Shown here piece after piece: positions 26,675 to 35,257 of a DNA stretch of 64,000 bases (positions are counted from its first letter, which is position 1; each line of letters opens with the position of its first letter). The stretch is from JAWQFO01 sp033436665 (GTDB lineage: Bacteria; Pseudomonadota; Alphaproteobacteria; Rhodobacterales; Rhodobacteraceae). A program made the translations under genes and the position numbers. The notes below the pieces were generated by a model. The model searched no databases. It saw only the letters and a list, made by a program, of their open reading frames with translations, and was not told where the DNA came from. The stretch covers positions 62,001-126,000 of the forward strand of contig NZ_JAWQFO010000002.1 in the NCBI RefSeq assembly GCF_033436665.1, read 5' to 3'.

Positions 26675-27019
26675 TCAGAACGGCAGTTTCATGCCCGGCG
26701 GCAGGCCGAGACCTTCGGTTAGCTTCGACATCTCTTCCTGCGCGCGATCCGACGCCTTCGCCTGCGCGTCCTTGATCGCGGCAAGGATCAGGTCCTCGAC
26801 GACTTCCTTTTCGTCCTTGTTGAAGATCGACGGGTCGATGTCGAGCGACCTGAGTTCGCCCTTGGCGCTGCAGACGGCCTTGACCAGGCCCGCACCGGAT
26901 TCGCCGGTCACGGTGATGTTGTGCATCTCCTCCTGCATCTCGGCCATCTTGCCCTGCATTTCCTGCGCGGCCTTCATCATCTTGGTCATGTCGCCAAGTC
27001 CGCCAAGTCCCTTGAACAT
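26675..27019 (-). CDS. YbaB/EbfC nucleoid-associated protein
   Basis: A 114-residue YbaB/EbfC protein, a dimeric DNA-binding nucleoid factor. It starts MFKGLGGLGDMTKMMKAAQ, with the Met-rich amphipathic helix of the family, and contains GAGLVKAVCSAKGELRSL and PPGMKLPF at the end. ATG 27019 is preceded by AAGGAGA, which settles the start against longer readings. It lies downstream of dnaX on the same strand, the conserved dnaX-ybaB arrangement; recR, the usual third gene, is not next. Confidence 0.95.
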   Translation of the reverse strand: MFKGLGGLGDMTKMMKAAQEMQGKMAEMQEEMHNITVTGESGAGLVKAVCSAKGELRSLDIDPSIFNKDEKEVVEDLILAAIKDAQAKASDRAQEEMSKLTEGLGLPPGMKLPF

Positions 27020-27168
27020 CTGGTCTCCTTCCGGGAATTCGTTGCCTTGCGCTCGCTCTGCGCCGCTTCTGTCAGCTGCCACGGCCCCGACCGGCCGCGT
27101 TGCGCCCTATATCGGCCCGCCGGGTTGCGACGACAAGGCCCGGAGCGGACGCCGGGGCGAAGAAACGC

Positions 27169-28917
27169 CTAGTCCTCCTCGAACGGATCCCATTCTTCCT
27201 CGACCTCCGGCAGCGCCTCGCTGGCGGTCTGCGCCGCGATCTCCTGCGCGGTGCGGATCGCCGAGATCTTTGCCTGTGGGAAGGAGGCCAGCACCGCCTG
27301 CATCAGGGGATGCGCCTGCGCCTCGGCTTCCATCGCGTAGCGTTCGGCATTGCGCACCTCGTCGATGGTCTCTCCGCCACCGTCCGAGACCACGCTGACC
27401 GCCCAGCGGTTGCCGGTCCAGCCCTGCAGCCGGTGTCCGAGGCGCTGGGCGAGGTCGCGCGACGCGCTGTCGGTCGGCTGGAATTCGATCCGGCCGGGCT
27501 GGTAGGACACGAGCCGCAGGTCGGTCTCGACATCGGCCAGTAGCTTGCCGTCGCGGTTGGCGCGGATCAGTTCGACGACGTGATCGAAGGTGGCATACCG
27601 CGCCAGTGCCTCGTCGGGGCTCTGCGCAAGCGCGGCCTGCGGTGCGAGACCCGCGCCGCGCCCGCTCTGCCCGCCTGTCCGGTAGGCGACCGGCGCGGCT
27701 TCGGCCTGCGGCGCCGAGACCTGGCGCCCGCCACCCGGACCGGGGCCCGGCGGCGGCGTCTCGTCCTTGAGCCGGCGCACCAGCTCCTCGGGTGAGGGCA
27801 GGTCGGCGACGTGGGTCAGGCGGATCACCGCCATCTCGGCGGCCATCATCGTGTTGGGGGCCTGCGCCACCTCTTCCAGCGCCTTGAGCAGCATCTGCCA
27901 GAGCCGTGTCAGAACCCGCATCGGCAGTGCCTCGGCCATCTGCAGCCCGCGCGCGCGCTCGTCCGGCGAGACGGTCGGATCCTCTGCGGCCGAGGGCGTG
28001 ATCTTGACCACCGACACCCAGTGCGTGATCTCGGCCAGATCGCGCATGACTGCCATCGGATCGGCCCCGTCGGCATATTGCGCGCCGAGTTCCGTCAGCG
28101 CGCCTGCGGCATCGCCTTTCAGCACCATGTCGAAGAGATCGAGCACCCGGCCCCGGTCGGCGAGACCGAGCATCGCGCGGACCTGGTCGGCCCCGGTTTC
28201 GCCCGCGCCGTGGCTGATCGCCTGATCGAGCAGCGAGGTCGCGTCGCGCGCCGAGCCTTCCGCTGCGCGGGTGATCAGCGCCAGCGCGTCCTCGGCGATC
28301 TGCGCACCTTCCGCCTCGGCGATGCGGCGCAGGAGACCGATCATCACTTCGGGCTCGATCCGGCGCAGATCAAAGCGCTGGCAGCGCGAAAGCACGGTCA
28401 CCGGCACCTTGCGGATCTCGGTGGTCGCGAAGATGAATTTCACATGCGCGGGCGGCTCCTCGAGCGTCTTCAGCAGCGCGTTGAAGGCCGAGGTGCTGAG
28501 CATGTGCACCTCGTCGATGATGTAGATCTTGTAGCGCGCCGAGGCGGCCCGGTAATGCACGCTGTCGATGATCTCGCGGATGTCGTTGACGCCGGTGCGC
28601 GAGGCGGCGTCCATCTCCATCACGTCGACGTGTCGGCCCTCCATGATCGCCGTGCAATGCTCACAGACGCCGCAGGGATCGGTCGTCGGTCCGCCGGTAC
28701 CGTCCGATCCGATGCAGTTCATGCCCTTGGCGATGATCCGGGCGGTGGTGGTCTTACCGGTGCCCCGGATGCCCGTCATGATGAAGGCCTGGGCGATGCG
28801 GTCGGCCTCGAAGGCGTTGCGCAGGGTGCGCACCATCGCGTCCTGGCCGACGAGATCGGCGAAGGTTTCGGGCCGGTACTTGCGTGCGAGAACCTGGTAT
28901 CGGGGGGAGTCGGACAT
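27169..28917 (-). CDS. dnaX: DNA polymerase III subunit gamma/tau
   Basis: A 582-residue clamp-loader ATPase. P-loop GIRGTGKTT near residues 49-57, zinc ligands Cys68, Cys82, Cys85 and Cys88, Walker B IIDEVHML and sensor text FATTEIRKVP are all present. The tau-specific C-terminal domain (polymerase-binding) follows a Pro/Gly-rich linker (GPGPGG). The end is acidic (EEEWDPFEED), as usual in Rhodobacterales. No slippery A-run is evident for a gamma frameshift product. It is followed by ybaB after 149 bases. Confidence 0.97.
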   Translation of the reverse strand: MSDSPRYQVLARKYRPETFADLVGQDAMVRTLRNAFEADRIAQAFIMTGIRGTGKTTTARIIAKGMNCIGSDGTGGPTTDPCGVCEHCTAIMEGRHVDVMEMDAASRTGVNDIREIIDSVHYRAASARYKIYIIDEVHMLSTSAFNALLKTLEEPPAHVKFIFATTEIRKVPVTVLSRCQRFDLRRIEPEVMIGLLRRIAEAEGAQIAEDALALITRAAEGSARDATSLLDQAISHGAGETGADQVRAMLGLADRGRVLDLFDMVLKGDAAGALTELGAQYADGADPMAVMRDLAEITHWVSVVKITPSAAEDPTVSPDERARGLQMAEALPMRVLTRLWQMLLKALEEVAQAPNTMMAAEMAVIRLTHVADLPSPEELVRRLKDETPPPGPGPGGGRQVSAPQAEAAPVAYRTGGQSGRGAGLAPQAALAQSPDEALARYATFDHVVELIRANRDGKLLADVETDLRLVSYQPGRIEFQPTDSASRDLAQRLGHRLQGWTGNRWAVSVVSDGGGETIDEVRNAERYAMEAEAQAHPLMQAVLASFPQAKISAIRTAQEIAAQTASEALPEVEEEWDPFEED

Positions 28918-28978
28918 CTTCGCGCCTTGTCTGTTCGCGCAGACCCTAAGGCTTGCGACCGATGCCGTCCACCAGCAC

Positions 28979-29341
28979 TCACAGAAGCCAGAGCACGGCG
29001 CCGGTTGCGACCGCGCCGAAACACAGCGTGACCGCGATCACCGTAAGGGACCGGCTTGGCTGGGCCTTCGCATCGTGCTCGTTCATGCGTTTTTGGGTCT
29101 CGATCGATTTCCGCCAGGCGGCCCAGAAGATCAGCAGCGCGACGAGGACGAAAACCTGTGCCACGAGCTTCGCCGCCCATGTGGGTTCGAAATCCCCGAA
29201 GACCGCCTTGAGACCTAAGGCGACGGCGAGGCTGGCCATGCCGGTGCGCATCCACCCGGCAAACGTGCGCTCGTTGGCGAGGATCGTGCGATCCTCGGCC
29301 CAGTCGGTGCGGTCCTCCGCCATTTGCTGGCTGCTCGGCAT
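28979..29341 (-). CDS. DUF202 family small membrane protein (YidH-like)
   Basis: A protein of about 120 residues. The signature RTDWAEDRTILANERTFAGW is followed by the first membrane segment, and two more hydrophobic segments follow (VFVLVALLIFWAAW and the C-terminal VIAVTLCFGAVATGAVLWLL). DUF202/YidH proteins have no established function. Two in-frame ATGs are possible, 29341 and 29323; neither has a clear ribosome site, and 29341 is used here. It is divergent from the zinc peptidase gene. Confidence 0.85.
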   Translation of the reverse strand: MPSSQQMAEDRTDWAEDRTILANERTFAGWMRTGMASLAVALGLKAVFGDFEPTWAAKLVAQVFVLVALLIFWAAWRKSIETQKRMNEHDAKAQPSRSLTVIAVTLCFGAVATGAVLWLL

Positions 29342-29576
29342 GGCGATGACTATAGCGGTCGACCTGCGCGATGACAGGCCCAACCTGCGCGATTGTCGAG
29401 GTCGTCGCCGGGCCCGTCTCGGGCGCAACCCCGCCGCGGTCGGCGGAACTGCCGCGCCGTTCGGCGCATTGAGTGACTGCGGCGGGAAGGGAACCGGGCA
29501 TTTTTTGCGCTGACCCAACGTCGCCGCGCATGTAGGATGTCTGAGTATCGCAAACTGCGCCAAGGGGGATGGGTCC

Positions 29577-30416
29577 ATGCGCCTGAGGGGAATTCGCGGC
29601 AGCCGGAACGTGGAGGATCGCCGTCGCATGGGCGGCCGGCGCGCCGGTGGCATCGGCGGCATCGGGCTGATTCTCGTGCTGATCATCGGGTATTTCGCCG
29701 GAATCGACGTGACCCCCTTCCTGCAGGGAGCGGGCGGAGGCGCGCCGGTGACCCAGTCGCGCGAACCCTCCGAGCAGAGCAACCAGCAGGCGGAGTTCTC
29801 CAGCCGGGTGCTGGCCACGACCGAGGAGGTCTGGTCGCGCATCTTCGCCGAACAGCTGGGCCGGACCTACGAGCCGCCTGTGCTGGTGCTTTTCGCGGGC
29901 GTGACGCAAAGCCCCTGCGGCAGCGCCTCGGGGGCGACGGGCCCGTTCTACTGCCCGGCGGATGAAAAGGCCTATCTCGACACCGATTTCTTCCGCATGC
30001 TCGACCAGCAGATGGGTGCGGGTGGGGACTTTGCCGCCGCCTACGTGATCGCACATGAGGTCGCGCACCACGTCCAGAACCAGCTTGGCATCCTGCCCAA
30101 GGTCAACGCCGCGCGCCAGCAGGCCAGCACGGTCGAGGCAAACCAGATGACGGTTCGGCTTGAGCTCATGGCTGATTGCCTTTCGGGAGTCTGGGCCAGC
30201 AACGTGCAGGGCCTCTTGGACAAGGGCGATATCGAGGAGGCGCTGAACGCCGCCAGGAAGATCGGCGACGACTACATCCAGCGTCAGGCGGGCCGGGTTC
30301 CGAACCCGCACAGCTTCACCCACGGCACCTCCGAGCAGCGCATGCGCTGGTTTGCCGCCGGCTACGACACCGGTGACATCGGCCGGTGCGACACCTTCGG
30401 GCCCGATCAGATCTGA
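29577..30416 (+). CDS. Neutral zinc metallopeptidase (YpfJ family)
   Basis: A 279-residue membrane-anchored protein of the putative neutral zinc metallopeptidase family. The conserved opening (MRLRGIRGSRNVEDRR) leads to one membrane segment (residues 28-42), placing the catalytic part in the periplasm. The zinc site HEVAHH is at 160-165, with downstream Glu/Asp ligands in LELMADCLSG. The Cys pair in QSPCGSASG and PFYCPAD is conserved in the family. Substrate unknown. Confidence 0.92.
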   Translation: MRLRGIRGSRNVEDRRRMGGRRAGGIGGIGLILVLIIGYFAGIDVTPFLQGAGGGAPVTQSREPSEQSNQQAEFSSRVLATTEEVWSRIFAEQLGRTYEPPVLVLFAGVTQSPCGSASGATGPFYCPADEKAYLDTDFFRMLDQQMGAGGDFAAAYVIAHEVAHHVQNQLGILPKVNAARQQASTVEANQMTVRLELMADCLSGVWASNVQGLLDKGDIEEALNAARKIGDDYIQRQAGRVPNPHSFTHGTSEQRMRWFAAGYDTGDIGRCDTFGPDQI

Positions 30417-30452
30417 CGGAGCGGTGCACGCCAGAGCGCGCACCGCACCGCG

Positions 30453-31472
30453 TCATCGCCGCTTGTCGCGCCCGCGTCGCGCACCTTCGTCATAGAGTTT
30501 CTGCAGACCACGCTGCCGCGCGCGCGCCTCGGCAACGGTTTCCGAATTGATCTGGTCCTCGCGCAGAAGCTTGCGCCAGCGCCGCAATCGCTCGGGGTCG
30601 AGTTCGCCTCGGCGGACGGCTTCCTGCACCGCGCAGCCAGGTTCGCTCTCGTGGCCGCAATCGCGGAACCGGCATTCCCCGGCCAGCGTGCCAATGTCGG
30701 AAAACACCTCGTCGATCCCCTCCGCGGCATCGACCAACCCGAGTTCGCGCATGCCGGGCGTATCGATCAGCCAACCTCCGGCCAGCGTGCGGCGCAGGGC
30801 GCGCGCGGTGGTGGTGTGTCGTCCGCGCGCATCGGCCTCGCGGATGCCCTGCGTGGCTTCCTCGGTGGCGGTCAGGGCGTTCTGCAGGGTGGTCTTGCCG
30901 ACCCCGGACATGCCGACAAGCGCAAGGGTCTGGCCGCCCCGGCACCATGGATCGAGCCTGCGCGCCTCGTCGGGCTGGCGCGCGTCCAGCGTCAGGGCTG
31001 TGACCAGAGGCGACAGGCGCTCGGCCGCGCGTCGGTAGGTCGCGGGGTCGGGGCAGGTGTCGGCCTTTGTCAGTACCACCAGCGGCAGGCAGCCCGATTG
31101 CGCGGCGAGCGCGAGGTAGCGCTCGACCCGCGCTTCGCGGAAGTCGTCGTTGCAGCTGGTCACGATGCCCAGCGTGTCGACATTCGCCGCGATCAGCTGG
31201 TCGCGGTGTTCGCGGCCCGCGGCTTTGCGCCCAAGCTGCGTGTCGCGTGGCAGTACCGACAGGATGCGGGTGCCATCCTGCAGTACCCAGTCACCCACGG
31301 CGAGCGGCGCGCCGTCCGGCAGCGACAGGTCGAGGGCACCTGCCTCGCCCAGCGCCTCGGCGCGATTGCGATGCACGCTCGTGATGCGCGCGGGCCTGCC
31401 AGTTTCGCCCGGCTCGAGCGCCCGCGCACGGTGGTCCGACCATCCGAGGTCGGAAAGGGAAAAGTCTGTCAT
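30453..31472 (-). CDS. rsgA: Ribosome small-subunit-dependent GTPase A
   Basis: A 339-residue circularly permuted GTPase that assists late 30S assembly. Order: an OB-fold (residues about 30-90), then G4 TKAD (135-138), then P-loop GMSGVGKTT (187-195), then G3 DTPGMRELG (237-245). The zinc knuckle is Cys267, Cys272, His274, Cys280. ATG 31472 gives the usual N-terminus; an ATG 15 codons upstream has no family support. It lies next to the SRP RNA gene on the same strand. Confidence 0.95.
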   Translation of the reverse strand: MTDFSLSDLGWSDHRARALEPGETGRPARITSVHRNRAEALGEAGALDLSLPDGAPLAVGDWVLQDGTRILSVLPRDTQLGRKAAGREHRDQLIAANVDTLGIVTSCNDDFREARVERYLALAAQSGCLPLVVLTKADTCPDPATYRRAAERLSPLVTALTLDARQPDEARRLDPWCRGGQTLALVGMSGVGKTTLQNALTATEEATQGIREADARGRHTTTARALRRTLAGGWLIDTPGMRELGLVDAAEGIDEVFSDIGTLAGECRFRDCGHESEPGCAVQEAVRRGELDPERLRRWRKLLREDQINSETVAEARARQRGLQKLYDEGARRGRDKRR

Positions 31473-31618
31473 TTGTTCGAAGATCCCGAAAATGCCTTCA
31501 GATCGGTCCGCATGCACATGCTGCGGTCCGTTCGATGCATCGGGCGGGTCGGCCTAGCCGCGCGCCGCCCGGAGAGGGGTGACAAGCTCCATGCTGTCCT
31601 CCGGTCCGGGGAGTCGAA

Positions 31619-31716
31619 GTGAGAGGCTGGACAACGACCCAAGCGGGACTCGTTACGGCTGCTTCCTTCCGGACCTGACCGGGTTGGCGAGGCGCTCGCC
31701 CGCGCCAACCTCTCAC
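31619..31716 (-). ncRNA. ffs: Signal recognition particle RNA (4.5S, small bacterial type)
   Basis: Read on the minus strand, the conserved SRP core GGTCAGGTCCGGAAGGAAGC (Ffh-binding symmetric and asymmetric loops with the GGAA tetraloop) is present. The two ends pair over 12 positions (GTGAGAGGTTGG with CCAGCCTCTCAC), closing a single long hairpin of about 98 nucleotides, the size of small proteobacterial SRP RNAs. A well-placed promoter lies directly upstream. The RNA scaffolds Ffh for co-translational targeting to the membrane. Confidence 0.95.
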
Positions 31717-31722
31717 CGCGTG

Positions 31723-31750
31723 ATATAGGCCTTTGTCGCGCATGCCGCAA
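31723..31750 (-). promoter_or_regulatory. Promoter of the SRP RNA gene
   Basis: On the minus strand TTGCGG (31750-31745) and CTATAT (31728-31723) are separated by 16 bases, matching alphaproteobacterial housekeeping promoters. The -10 ends seven bases before 31716, where the SRP RNA terminal stem begins, so promoter and RNA 5' end support each other. Confidence 0.7.
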
Positions 31751-31764
31751 CCCAGGCCGCCAGA

Positions 31765-33630
31765 TCACAGGCTAAGCCGCACCGGAAGGAAGCCATCGCA
31801 GGTCGGCGCGAGCGGTTCCGGCGCCATCCATGCGAGATCGGACAGGTGCCGCACTGCGTCCGGAGCGGTGTAGAGCACGGCCTTGACGCCCAATCCCGGC
31901 GTGAAGAGCCATGGCGGACGCGTGTCCGGTAGCGCCCAATCGTCAGACCGCAGGCAGTCGAGCAGGGCGCGCTCGGTTGAGGTATTGCTGCGCAATGCGA
32001 CCTGCGTGTCGTGGTGAATTTCGTATCCGCCGCCGCCGCCGATCCGGTAATGCGTGGTCGCCATCACGAAATCCTGCGCGGGGTCGAGCGGCGCGCCGCG
32101 GAAGGTCAGGTTGCGGATACGCCTTGGGGCGCCGGGCACCGGGTAGCCCGAGTGGTCGAAGGCGGGCGCGCGCGTCGGGTCGATTTCGTAATCCAGACCG
32201 TGCACCGTGTCGAAGCGGAACCCGGGCACCCGCGTATCTACAAGCAACTGGTCGGCGTTGCCCGGGGTCAGTGTTTCGAAGATTCGGGCTGAGCGCTCGA
32301 GCCAGTCACGCACCTGAGCGCCGGTCACACGCACCGCCCAGACCTGGTTGTGGTAGGGCGAGATACCCGCGATCGAGCGTCGCGGCACCGCGCCTTTCGG
32401 CAGGCAGACGAAATTGTCCGGACCCTCGAGACCGCCGACGGCGGGGATCGCGGTGGCAACCAGCAGCGGCAGGTCCTCGAGCGGTGTGCCGCAGAGCGCA
32501 CGGCTGACGACACGCCGCTTGGCGGCGGCCAGCAGGTGCGAGAGCGGCCCGGCTTGTGCCAGCGCGAAGTAGCTGTGCATCGCCTCTGGCAATTCCGTCA
32601 CCTTCGCGGAGAGGAAGCTGCGGGTCGCTTCGTGCGCCCGCTGCGACAGTCGCAGGATCGCGGGGTCTCTCGGCGCTTCGAGCGGCAGAGCTTCCAGCCG
32701 GGCGGTGTGGTTCTGCACGCGCCAGCGGGTGCCGTCGCGCATCAGGTCGAGGTCGATGACCCCCAGATCGGACCCAGCGACGCCGGGTAGCACGGCGGCC
32801 TTGCCTTCGAGTGTTCCCTGCCGGCTGTCGACACCGGCAATGCCGTCGTGGTCGGGGCCGGGAAAACGCAGGTGTGTATGGCCCGCCACCACGGCATCGA
32901 CCCCGTCGAGCGCCGCGATGGCGCGCGCGGCGCTTTCGGGATCGGGGCCGCTTTCGCTGCCGCTGATCCCCATGTGCGCAAGGACGACGACAAGGTCTGC
33001 GCCTTCCGCGCGGGCCTCGGCCAGCGCACAGCGCAGCGCATCGAGCGCGCCCGTGACCGTGGCGCGCCCCTCGAGGTGGTGCCGCGACCAGTCGGCTGTT
33101 TGCGGTGGTAGCACCGACAGAACTGCGATGCGCAGCGGATGAGCCTCGCCTGCGGTATCCCGCACCGTGCGGTCGAGAACCGCTAGACGGCGCAGCATCG
33201 GCAGAGTCGGGCTGGTCAGGTTGGCGCAGACCACCGGCATGTTGTACTGGTCGAGAACCGACGCAAGGTAGGGCAGACCGTGGTCGACATCATGGTTTCC
33301 GAGCCCGACCGCATCGTATCGCAGGTGGTTCAGGCTCGCGGCCATCGGGTGCGGCGACACGTCCGTGCCTTGCTCGGCCAGCCAGTCGCCCAGCGGTGTC
33401 CCCTGCAACGTGTCGCCATTGTCGAGCAGCAGGCACAGATCGCCGCGTGCGACAGCCTCAGCCCGCGCCCGTTCGATCATCGGGGCCAACATGGCGAGCC
33501 CGCGGCGCTCGACCGGGCGATCGTTTACGTAGTCATGCCCGACAAGCTGCATATGCAGATCCGTGGTCGCCAAGATCCGCAGGCTGGCCCGAACCGGTTC
33601 CGACGATGGCTTTGCGCTGTCCGCGATCAG
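31765..33630 (-). CDS. 2',3'-cyclic-nucleotide 2'-phosphodiesterase/3'-nucleotidase-like (CpdB/UshA family)
   Basis: About 621 residues. The metallophosphoesterase domain carries TTDLHMQL, DNGDTLQG, GLGNHDVDHG, VLAHMGISG and AGHTHLRFPG; the 5'-nucleotidase C-terminal domain closes with MATTHYRIGGGGGYE. Such enzymes release phosphate and nucleosides from (cyclic) nucleotides, normally in the periplasm. Here no signal peptide is visible. The 5' end is uncertain: no ATG or GTG suits. CTG 33630 has a strong GGAGG five bases upstream, and TTG 33699 is an alternative. The stop and family are secure. Confidence 0.85.
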   Translation of the reverse strand: MIADSAKPSSEPVRASLRILATTDLHMQLVGHDYVNDRPVERRGLAMLAPMIERARAEAVARGDLCLLLDNGDTLQGTPLGDWLAEQGTDVSPHPMAASLNHLRYDAVGLGNHDVDHGLPYLASVLDQYNMPVVCANLTSPTLPMLRRLAVLDRTVRDTAGEAHPLRIAVLSVLPPQTADWSRHHLEGRATVTGALDALRCALAEARAEGADLVVVLAHMGISGSESGPDPESAARAIAALDGVDAVVAGHTHLRFPGPDHDGIAGVDSRQGTLEGKAAVLPGVAGSDLGVIDLDLMRDGTRWRVQNHTARLEALPLEAPRDPAILRLSQRAHEATRSFLSAKVTELPEAMHSYFALAQAGPLSHLLAAAKRRVVSRALCGTPLEDLPLLVATAIPAVGGLEGPDNFVCLPKGAVPRRSIAGISPYHNQVWAVRVTGAQVRDWLERSARIFETLTPGNADQLLVDTRVPGFRFDTVHGLDYEIDPTRAPAFDHSGYPVPGAPRRIRNLTFRGAPLDPAQDFVMATTHYRIGGGGGYEIHHDTQVALRSNTSTERALLDCLRSDDWALPDTRPPWLFTPGLGVKAVLYTAPDAVRHLSDLAWMAPEPLAPTCDGFLPVRLSL

Positions 33631-33784
33631 GCTGTCCTCCTGTCCTGCCGAACAATCTAAGGCTGTATCGGTTCGATCAGATCGCGCGTGACTTGGCAAT
33701 CCCCACCGAGGTTCCTTTCGGCGCGGACTTGCGCCGCGCGGCGCACCATGCGACGTCGAAGTCCGGGATGCGAACGGGAGCGGT

Positions 33785-34753
33785 ATGAAACTCGCGGAAA
33801 CGGTGACATTCGGGGGATCGGCGCTCGATCGGGCCGGAGAAATCCGTGCGGACGCGGACAAGGTCGCGGCGGCGATGTGCGATCCGCGGGCGCGGACGCT
33901 GCTCTATTGGCGCGGCAAGGTCCTGATCACGCCCGAGCGCCCGGCGGCCCTGGTCCGGCTTCCGATGGATCACCCGGTGCTGGACGAGGCCGCGGACGAA
34001 CGCATCCTGATTGGCCGCGAGGACGGCGCGCCGTGCTTTGCCTGCGATCTCTCGGCCTGGGAGCCCGACGACCTCGACCCCGACCTCTTGGGCGGATTTC
34101 TCGATCCGACCGAGCAGCGCCACCCGAAGCTGCCCGACACCGCGTGTTTCGTGGAACTGCGCCGGGTCATGACTTGGCTGTCTCCGCGGGACGCCGAACT
34201 TGCGGCGACCGGCAAGGCGGTGTTCGGCTGGCATGCGACCCACCGGTTCTGCGCGCGTTGCGGGCAGGCCACCGACATGGCCCAGGCGGGTTGGCAGAGG
34301 GTCTGCCCCGGCTGTGGCGGCCAGCATTTCCCGCGCACCGACCCCGTCGTCATCATGCTGATCACCCGCGGCAACTCGGTCCTGATGGGACGCAGCCCGG
34401 GCTGGCCCGACGGCATGTATTCGCTTCTTGCAGGCTTCGTCGAACCGGGCGAGACGCTCGAGGCCGCCGTGCGCCGCGAGGTGTTCGAGGAAACCCGTGT
34501 CCAGGTCGGCGAGGTCAGCTACCTCGCAAGCCAGCCCTGGCCGTTCCCCGCCTCGCTGATGATCGGCTGCGCCGGCATCGCGGAAAGCGAGGAGATCGTG
34601 ATCGACCCGCTCGAGATCGAGGCGGCGATGTGGGTCAGCCGGGAAGAAATGATGCAAGCCTTCGCCGGAGACCATCCGGACATCCTGCCGGCGCGCAAGG
34701 GCGCGATCGCGCATTTCCTGATCTCGGCCTGGCTGGCCGACCGCCTGGACTGA
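33785..34753 (+). CDS. nudC: NAD(+) diphosphatase (NADH pyrophosphatase)
   Basis: A 322-residue NudC-type Nudix enzyme that hydrolyses NAD(H) to NMN(H) and AMP and can remove NAD caps from RNA. The zinc ribbon is Cys156, Cys159, Cys174, Cys177. The Nudix box GFVEPGETLEAAVRREVFEE spans 217-236, and the subfamily-defining SQPWPFPAS is at 249-257. The N-terminal NUDIX-like domain is present. Divergent from the cyclic-nucleotide phosphodiesterase gene; the SRPBCC gene follows after nine bases. Confidence 0.97.
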   Translation: MKLAETVTFGGSALDRAGEIRADADKVAAAMCDPRARTLLYWRGKVLITPERPAALVRLPMDHPVLDEAADERILIGREDGAPCFACDLSAWEPDDLDPDLLGGFLDPTEQRHPKLPDTACFVELRRVMTWLSPRDAELAATGKAVFGWHATHRFCARCGQATDMAQAGWQRVCPGCGGQHFPRTDPVVIMLITRGNSVLMGRSPGWPDGMYSLLAGFVEPGETLEAAVRREVFEETRVQVGEVSYLASQPWPFPASLMIGCAGIAESEEIVIDPLEIEAAMWVSREEMMQAFAGDHPDILPARKGAIAHFLISAWLADRLD

Positions 34754-34762
34754 AGGCGCGCC

Positions 34763-35257
34763 ATGAAGGTTTCGGGCAAGGAAGACATAGATGCGCCTGT
34801 CGAAGCGGTCTTCGACATGCTCTGTGATTTCGAAACTTTCGAAGCGACCGCGCGGCGCAAAGGGGCCGAAGTCCACCGGGTGTCACCGGGCGGACCGGTC
34901 GGCAAGGGGGCGGCGTGGGAAACGCGCTTTGTCTTTCGCGGTGTCCGGCGCGACATGCGGCTCGAGATCGCGACCTTCGCACCGCCGCACGAAATGGTCA
35001 TCGACGCGCGGTCCGACGGCATCGACGGGGCCGGACGGTTCGAACTGATGGCGCTCTCGCCGGAGCGCACACGGATCATGGTCAGTTTCGAGATGCGCCC
35101 GCGCACGATGGCCGCGCGACTGCTGATCCAGACGCTGCGGCTTGCCAAGCCGCAGCTCTCCAAGCGCTTCAAGCTGCGCCTTGCGCAACACGCGCGCGAC
35201 GCCGAGGAGCGCTGCCGCGCGAACAAACTGCCAAGGTCCGGCGATCAGCCGAGGTAG
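34763..35257 (+). CDS. SRPBCC family protein
   Basis: A 164-residue START/polyketide-cyclase-like (SRPBCC) domain. It begins MKVSGKEDIDAPVEAVFDML, the typical first strand and helix of the fold, and has a hydrophobic cavity pattern in the following strands, ending in a long amphipathic helix and basic tail. Such proteins bind lipophilic ligands; the ligand here is unknown. It is in an apparent operon with nudC, and its 3' end overlaps the trkH 3' end by 13 bases on the opposite strand. Confidence 0.85.
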   Translation: MKVSGKEDIDAPVEAVFDMLCDFETFEATARRKGAEVHRVSPGGPVGKGAAWETRFVFRGVRRDMRLEIATFAPPHEMVIDARSDGIDGAGRFELMALSPERTRIMVSFEMRPRTMAARLLIQTLRLAKPQLSKRFKLRLAQHARDAEERCRANKLPRSGDQPR

